From NCBI GenBank assembly GCA_025024175.1, contig QCXZ01000064.1, positions 18,538,001-18,602,000 of the forward strand: a DNA stretch of 64,000 nt. Direction: 5' to 3'. A program made the position numbers and the translations under genes. Under the pieces are notes generated by a model that saw only the letters and a list, made by a program, of their open reading frames with translations, ran no database searches and was not told where the DNA came from. Positions 56,901 through 64,000 of the stretch are shown here, piece by piece. Each line of letters starts with the position of its first letter. Position 1 is the first letter of the stretch. This DNA is from Rhyzopertha dominica (taxonomy: Eukaryota; Arthropoda; Insecta; Coleoptera; Bostrichidae).

Positions 56901-59874
56901 TCTTCCGGAATTATGTCAAATATGAAGCTCAGGGCATCCCTCAAAACAAAAACAGGAGAGCAGTTAGCAAACAAAATTAAATTTTAATAAATTATAATTA
57001 ATAAAATTGAAAATTACAACACGCACAACTAAAGCCAGATGATAATCCTGGCACTTAATATTATTGAACGAGAAGGAACTTGCAATGACAATATGGATAA
57101 CACAACTAATGAAAAGAGCCCAACAGGGTCTAAGAAAAATATTATATAAGGACAGATTCTGCAAATATATTAAGATATGATAATTATAATTAGCATTACA
57201 CCACTTTAATTCTGGCCACTATTTCGCATTCAAGAAAACTGTAATATTAGGTAAAGTGCCTTATTCGTTTAAAAAACGTAATATTGGTGAGATGATACAT
57301 ATTGCAATTACGGATAATGTTAATTTCAGGACAGATATTGGCAAACTTAGCAAGTATACAGAAACCTAACAAAAAAGGTTCATTGTAGACAAAGCTCAAA
57401 AAAAGTTTGTTAAACAAGGAGTAAGCTAGGTATATGCTGCATGTTGTCTTAAGTAATATATGTATTTGTAATTTATGTCAAGGGAAAATATGTAAAATAC
57501 TAATAAGATCTCTTGCTCTCCAACATGGTAATTGGTGGCTATTCGTGTATCTGGTTTTCTCCGTGTGTAATTGTATTTCCTGTAAGTCAGTGTATTGTTC
57601 TTTGGACGAATTAATTTTATGTTATTTCGACACGAATTTGATCCTGCGATGCCTACATATTGAGATTTTTAAGGTATGTTAAAAGTTTATTATGAAAAAG
57701 AAGAAAAATATGCTAGTTACTGGATTTCGTTTTGTAGTCATGAATAAGGACAAACCTAAAGTCCGAAACGGCGTCTTAAAAATAAACATTTGAAGATTCA
57801 AAGGTCTGGTTTACTCCAAAATAACAACAAACGTACAATTGAATATAATCTGAGAAGCAGTTACAGTTTTTGTAGAAGTAAAGATGTCTAATATTGGTAG
57901 GGCCACCATAAATGTTAGTAGGTAGGTAAGTGATATTGAAATAATAATTTATGAAAAAACCGCTGAATAGACTCTTCTATAGATATTAACTAAAACAAGT
58001 GACTTAATTTTACGTATCTCTAAACTTTTTGCGGTAAAAGACTGCGTTGCGAGACTTTCTTTACAATATAACTATGTTGTTATTATTAAACCCCTAACAG
58101 AGCGAGATTATATTTAACAGACGCTTTGTTTCGTGGTATTTTTGACACCGAAATCAGTTGCAGTAACGCTGCTCATAAATTCAAAGCTAGACATTCATTA
58201 AGATACTTTGAAGGGACACCACAATGAAGGAACTGTCAAGTATCGCTTAAGTAATGAAAGAAGACCAATACTCATGGTTAGAAAGGCCCCGGTAACCACC
58301 AGTAAACAAAGAGCGGTTATAGTAGGTTTTCCGATCCTTCAACCAATCATTATGTTTTGATTATCCTTCTCGGCACCTACATGAGGATATGTTCGAAAGA
58401 AACCACTTTCTTGGTAATCATGTGGCTCGCGAACAAGCCATATGGTCTGGTCGATGTTTCAAAACGCTCTAGGAATAGCAAAATACTATTCTGAACCCCC
58501 CCCCCACATTTCTTAAGGAAAGTAGTGTGTTTGCTTCGCAATAATACTATTTGACACTGGCTGTCACAAGTTCTTTGATGCGGAAGTTAAGATGGGCAAT
58601 TATCGACCATGTCATACTTCGCAACCACTATCAGCTTACAAAGCTACTTCAACTATTGAGAAACGAAAATATGCAAATTGATAAATACATGCATACTTCT
58701 ACGGCGAGTGAATGCGCTCTATTCACCTGTCGTTTAACAACCAATATCGAAAAATGACATTTAAAGTTAGCGCAAGGTTATAAGTAATTAAATATGTAAA
58801 AGTCTTTAGCACAGCTCATAGCTCTTCTTTATTGACGATTGCCACTTTAAAATTGAGGTTCGTATTATATTTCCGAACAGAACGCTAATTATTTTGTAAG
58901 AGAGGGTGGCAGGATCACATTCTGAAAACTAGGAAGTAGGTAGTGTTTTATTTAGAGGTCTTTATTTAGCGACTTTAGATTTATCAGCACAAAGGCAAAA
59001 AACAATAGCGCACATTAGTTTTAACTCCACGAACCGTAAAGTGTAGTGGTCTTTAATGCTCGAAAGGCTTATTATGCTCTTAAGAAAGGGTCGCAAGCGG
59101 CTAAAGTAATTGCTGTTGATCGCAACCGGAGGCAATTCAAACCAAAGAGATAAAATAAATTCCTCTTGTGTACTTTGGACCCTAACCTCTTATTAAGGGT
59201 TTTTATCTTGATGATGAATAAATAATTATTTTATCCCTGAGAAGCGAATGGATTGGAGCGGTAAAGCTGCGTGGGGAGAGCTATCTCAAAGCGGTGCTGC
59301 AATACGGCTCAAGTTACACGGACCATTTTCGGTTGTTAGCAAGGGGATTAGTGTTTGGGATTGTACATTAATCACAGAGGTAATATCACTTAAGGCCAAA
59401 ACCACTTACTCAGCACCTGCATGCCGCTACCGTCAGACCAATATAATTTATAAATAAAGCCATTGCTCTAACCCGGACAGCAGGAGAAAGTGCCTGGAGC
59501 AGCAGGCGCGACCGCGCAAGCCATAACACACCTTAAATGCAATATGGGAGAGAGCCGCCTCTCGTAAGCATAATATCAACGCGGTAAGTACGACATGCTG
59601 TGGTATAACACTTGGGTATACAGTAGTTGATGGGTAAATGTAGGTATTGGTATACCGCTTCTTAAGAAATGTAGGGCTTGTTTCTGTCCTCTATTTTAAG
59701 CTAAAATCGACTCTATTTGAAATCTAAACGAATCACATACCTCTATTTAAGGTGTTTTCATCAACTTCAACAAAGAGAAGCGAAACCGGCCCATTGTATT
59801 TTGAACCAATTTTTTTATTGTCTTTTAAATTAGTTTCAAGCTTCAATTTACATGGCAAGTAAAACCCATCGAAT
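56901..59874. other. AT-rich DNA, nothing recognised
   Basis: No gene or element boundary could be supported. A run of ten or so C at about 58497-58506 is the only simple repeat. Confidence 0.45.
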
Positions 59875-59980
59875 AGCGTGCTTAAGTATGAGGTACGTGT
59901 TCGAATCCGGGTGAGAGCTAAATATATTTTTCTGTATAAGGATTTGCCTTTGCACCCACAACAAACATTAACACATTACA
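59875..59980 (+). mobile_element. tRNA-derived SINE-like copy 1
   Basis: GCGTGCTTAAGTATGAGG is followed by a perfect pol III B box, GTTCGAATCC (59900-59909), then GGGTGAGAGC, AAATATATTTTTCTGTATAA and ATTTGCCTTTGCACCCACAA, CAAACATTA. The same order occurs at 60191. This is the 3' part of a tRNA-like head plus a short unrelated body, the usual SINE design. The A box and tail are not clear. Confidence 0.6.
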
Positions 59981-60190
59981 ATGTGGCAGGAAACCCTATA
60001 TAATACATGATATTATTATTATCTATTCCTACAAAATATAACAGTAGCAGCAGGTACCGTTAATGAGATTCATACATAAGTTCAATGCTAATTCTATGGC
60101 AAAGGCGTTAGACGGTATTGCCATTAGTATTATTCATTTGAAAATTTCATAATGAAAACACGCTATTACAGGGATTCTGCCAGCCATTAC

Positions 60191-60300
60191 AGCGTGCCTA
60201 GGGTCAAACCATGAGGCCCGGGTTGTAATCCCAGTGACAGCAAAATATAAGTTTATCTAAATCAAATTTGCCTTTGTAGCCACAACATACATTAGCGCAT
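60191..60300 (+). mobile_element. tRNA-derived SINE-like copy 2
   Basis: GCGTGCCTAGGGTCAAACCATGAGG, then GGGTTGTAATCCCAGTGACAGC (B box decayed to GTTGTAATCC), AAATATAAGTTTATCTAAAT and ATTTGCCTTTGTAGCCACAA, CATACATTA. Same orientation as the copy 316 bp upstream but more diverged at the B box. Confidence 0.6.
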
Positions 60301-61000
60301 AATTTTAATAGGTATTACCATAACATAACAAAAATAAATAAAATGGACTTTTCTAATATACCCTCATACATTCATATCATGCGTCCCTTTATGTAAATTA
60401 ATATTAGCACAATTAACTATCAAACCGCTAGTATACACTTTCTACACTATGATATTTCTCTTTACATCAGCCCTTTTGGAAGAAATGCAGATTTCTTGAG
60501 AGGCACCGTTATGAGCACCGTATGAGGAATAAGCGATATGGTGACAGCAATCAAGATTATATGCCTCCAGAATCCTTACTACGACGTAATAAAACCAATA
60601 TTTATAGCTCCTTTACAAAATTCAAGGTATGCAACTATCGAACAGAATACGTGATGGTGATTACGAGACAATTGGTGGCTTCTTCGAACAAGTTTAAATA
60701 AAGTGTGATGAAGTTGAAGAATCCTGGAATTGTTTGAAGACAATTGAAAGTTTACAGTTATGTTCTAGAACGTTCCAAAAACCGTAACAACGGCAAACTG
60801 TGGATAAATGAAAATTCAATTAGAGATAAATAAGGATATCGCAAGTTCTGATAGAATATGGTAGGCACACACATTCTCTTGAGGACTAAGCTCTATGCGA
60901 GAATAGACAAGCGTCTAATTGGTTAACTTCCAAGGCAAGGAAGGCAAGATCCACAAAACCGTTTGGTGCATAGGAAGAGTAACAAACAATTAGTACATTA
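60301..61000. other. Flank of the RT relic, possible decayed LINE 5' part
   Basis: No endonuclease motif could be read, but the stretch lies directly upstream of reverse transcriptase motifs on the same strand and may be the decayed 5' part of the same element. Confidence 0.35.
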
Positions 61001-61001
61001 A

Positions 61002-62013
61002 GAAAAGCCCGAGACCTGATGATATCCGACCTATATTACTAAAAAAATATCAAGTTTTTTCTAACAGAGCACATGATAAATATAATGCAGCTGTTCCTCA
61101 GCAAGATTTCAAATGAATGGAAATTGGAAACGATCAATCCTTGTGCCCGTGTGGTGGCTAAATTTTTCTAAACAAATTCAGACAGGTATTTTTAACACCG
61201 TTGATATATGAATGTCTAGAACAGTAAGCCATTTTCTTCTTGATTATGCAGAACAATGATGAACAATCTTTTGGACGATTTTTTTGGAAGAAGCAAGCTC
61301 TGTGGATATCGTGTATTTGAACTTCAAGAAAGAGTTACATAGAATCCCTTACGAAGAGGTGCTGAAGAATCTGGAAGAAGAATTCCTTATTGGATCAAAA
61401 GGCAGAGTGTTCTGTGTTAGAGTGGAAGATCAGTTATCAAAGCCTAGTGAAGTTAGAAGCAGAGTTTCAGCAGAATCGGTTCTGATTACACTTTAATATT
61501 TCTTTATATGCGACTTGGTGTGCCTGTAAATATTGCTTTTCGCTGACGACATAAAATTTTGTGGAAACCGTTTAAGTGGGATTATGTTGATATTCGAGAC
61601 TTCTTAACTAACTTCCGAATGTGGTACGGTTCGAAGTGTCTCGATTTAAATAACTGTAACAAATGTACACTTAATGGAAACAACTCACTAATGTATTGCA
61701 ACAAAAGGATGTGGAGTCATCGAATCGCACGATTCAAAATGGGCTTCGCATATTGGACAAATCATCTAGGAATATCCCGCTCAAGTTACATGCAAAGATT
61801 ATTCAAATCTATGTACGTCCTATTGCGAAATACGTAGCTAATGTGTGGAATCCCCGAAAAAGGGCAAATGCCAAATTGTCACCGACTATTCTTTATGTTA
61901 TATACGAGCAGTTTTTAGTAATTCCTGACTTGCCTAATCTATTAGTTATTTTAATGAATGTTATACGTCTTGACAGTTTTTTTTGTTCAAAATTAACGAA
62001 AATTGAAAATTGA
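61002..62013 (+). pseudogene. Second, decayed non-LTR reverse transcriptase
   Basis: Motifs in order with frameshifts between them: KSPRPDDIRP (61002; family K(S/A)PGPDGIPP), VDIVYLNFKKELHRIPYEEV (about 61301-61360; family VDVVYLDFSKAFDRVP), SKPSEVRSRVSAESVLI (about 61438-61490; family RSGVPQGSVLGP), FADDIKFCG (61539-61565, the catalytic FADD box), then W.....LDLNNCNKC and a thumb-like end with IIQIYVRPIAKYVANVWNP (61798-61854). The first catalytic Asp is replaced by Asn (YLNF) and VPQGS is lost, so it is dead. It differs in sequence from the LINE at 52-57 kb and belongs to another lineage of the Jockey/CR1 superclade. Confidence 0.8.
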
Positions 62014-62249
62014 ATATACAAGGATAGTAGTTCTCTATATAGAAATGCTGGTTTCATACTGCACGAAAAATTAATGTTGTAACCTGTATTTTGAAGGAAT
62101 TAGGAATTACAATTATCACAATCCCTCTTGCATAGTACATCAACTTCCTCAAATGTCTAATGCCAAATACTGGAATGACTACAAACCAAACTATTAATGA
62201 TATTAGCTTCTCTCAAGGAGAAAATTATTGCAAAGGCCCTTTTATAGGC
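62014..62249. other. Short AT-rich spacer
   Basis: Probably includes the 3' end of the decayed reverse transcriptase element. No tail repeat was identified. Confidence 0.35.
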
Positions 62250-62700
62250 TTGTTTGACGTGCTTTAAACCGCCAGCAGGTTCAGCCGCTTCAAAGAGCAA
62301 ACCTGTCCAACGCATATAATTAGAACAGGAGTAAACCTACGCCGCAGTATGCAGAGCGTGAACAATGTATTCCCAAGAAGGCAAAGAAAAATTAAGTGCT
62401 TAAAATTGCCTGATGCAAGAATACACAAAAGAACTGGGACGGTCTGCATGTAGCAGCCCTTCTTGCCGGGTGCTCCTTTGTCTTCCGTGCTTGTGCATGG
62501 AAACAATGCCGCACAAATTAACATTCAAGTTTACGTAAGGAAGTTTGATTCAGACGGGCAGCAAAATTTGCTGCCAGATTTATTGCGCGGCATTCACGTG
62601 GTGGATTGTTCTCGACACGAAGTGAAACGCAAANAATTCACGAGCCTTTGTGCGGCATAAATGTCGGTTGAAGCTGCGATTGCAAAAGCTTCACCACCAT
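62250..62700. promoter_or_regulatory. GC-richer, unique-looking island
   Basis: Compositionally distinct, with motif-like blocks such as GGAAACAATGCCGCACAAATT (Sox-like ACAATG), CCAGATTTATTGCGCGG and ATTCACGTGGTGG (E-box CACGTG). Frames on both strands (86 codons minus, 65 codons plus) carry no recognised domain. One ambiguous base is at 62634. Evidence is compositional only. Confidence 0.2.
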
Positions 62701-64000
62701 TATCTTCCGGAAATATTTAAATTCCACGTGTAGGTGCTAAAGCGATTGTCTACCTCTTTCTACTTAGCTAATCAATAATAACAAAAAAATAATGCAGCTT
62801 TAAATTCTTCTGTGTATAATTAACTGCAGCTTTAGCTGATCACTTGCAGGGAAAGAAGTTTGAAGAGCATCCACGTATTTACAACAAAAAATGTCTTCAG
62901 CCATCGTTGAAGTCTAAAGCAGGTCGTCATTTAATTTTAGTAGGTCACTTAAACATTACGAACACTTAGATCAAAGATAACTATAAAACTAGCAAGCACA
63001 ATATCTGCTGAATTACCGACATGTTAAAAAACTACACGAGGATCTGCCGTACGGAAAATTGTTGTGTCTAGAGCAGACATAACCGGATATTCATTTCTCA
63101 ATAAACAATGGACACGTATACTTCCTTTGTGCTACCTACACAGTTGTGTAGCGACTAGTCGGATAATTCTTGTTTTGTTATCAGGACTATCGATTACTCG
63201 AACGTGTACACAACAATTCTTTGCCTGCCGAGTGCTGTAGAGCTTTCGTCTACTAAAATGCTGAATAGGCTTTAAACATACCTTCTCTCTTGAACTTATT
63301 ATCGACGACTAATCACCCTCTTGATGAGAACTCTAAGGTAATTGTAACTATTACGCAAAGAACACTTCAGTAGTGAGGTAGTTGAACATAGGTTAAGAAA
63401 ACAAATGATATTGCTATTTACTTAAGCGAGAACTGTAAGTATTGTTTTAAACTTGCTTATATGTTATCTTCTGGTAACTTTTTTGTGCTTTAGATATCAC
63501 CAACGATTCAAGCAAATTTTATTTTATTCTAAAATGTACCGTTTTCTAAAACTTAAAACTTAAGTTTACATTGATTAATTAATCAAATAATATCAGACAA
63601 GCTGTGAACTGGTTGCATTTGGAGTAATTATTTATTGTAATGTCGGAACAGCTTGTTAGTATTGCGTCATTTTCAATATCTTCTTCAGTTGGATCTTTAC
63701 ACCCTGGAGATTTTACTTAGCTATAGTTATGCTTAGCGAGCAAAATTAGCTTTTAAAGTTTGATTTCAGATGGATCCTGAAGCATGTTGCTGAAAGGCAA
63801 GAAATTATGTATTCTCCTGTTTTATTCCAAAAATTATACTATATACGGGTATATCCCAAAAAAACATGAATGATCAGACTTTCAGTATTTTTCGATTCAT
63901 AAGAATTCTAACAGGTACAGTAAAGCTATAAATCTTACAGAAAGAATGTTGGAGGAAAACAAAATGACATAAGCAATAGTTATTTACAGAACTGTTTTGA
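62701..64000. other. AT-rich DNA, nothing recognised
   Basis: No gene, array or element boundary was seen to the end of the window. Confidence 0.5.

Overview
The window looks like AT-rich, repeat-rich nuclear DNA of an arthropod, most likely an insect. The reasons are the mobile-element families present (a CR1/L2-like LINE with an L1-like ORF1 protein, a BED-finger hAT, a pogo/Tigger fragment, a DDE transposase of the YLDETW type, LTR relics), the many A/T-only microsatellites, and tRNA-type internal pol III promoters. The species cannot be named from the sequence. I found no host protein-coding exon I can support: every open frame with recognisable content belongs to a mobile element. The window is therefore intergenic or intronic.

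Layout. 1-25 kb is mostly unique-looking DNA. It holds a decayed DDE transposase (1.25-2.0 kb), a small PIF/Harbinger-like element with TAA target duplications (6.5-7.1 kb), three LTR-like relics (13.2-13.6, 14.0-14.5 and 21.7-22.7 kb), and several GC-richer islands that could be cis-regulatory (about 2.4, 8.3, 11.8 with five GATA motifs, and 20.9 kb). 25.5-27.5 kb is a complete but broken hAT element with matching terminal repeats; its middle has been replaced by the 5' end of a pogo/Tigger element. 28.5-30.0 kb is a 359-bp tandem array. Each full unit carries a tRNA-like gene on the minus strand with A box, B box and a T5 terminator, and the anticodon changes from AGT to GGT between units. 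30-48 kb is dominated by large inverted-repeat (foldback) elements, a GC-rich gag-like relic with an mRNA-like 3' end, and a 3-kb block that occurs twice on either side of a 100-N gap. That duplication is most simply an unmerged contig overlap. 45.4-46.3 kb is an hAT-type non-autonomous element with a perfect 8-bp target duplication. 50.0-51.7 kb is an element with TA target duplications.

52.2-56.9 kb (minus strand) is the only near-intact autonomous element: a non-LTR retrotransposon with a 926-residue endonuclease/reverse transcriptase ORF, complete in its motifs, and an ORF1 broken by one missing base. 57-64 kb has two SINE-like copies, a second decayed reverse transcriptase of another lineage, and a GC-richer segment near 62.4 kb.

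No genes cooperate as a host pathway here. The biology in view is mobile-element turnover: nesting, chimera formation, foldbacks and a tandem tRNA-like array. The most unusual item is the tRNA-like array, followed by the hAT/pogo chimera. The most important practical item is the suspected false duplication around the gap.
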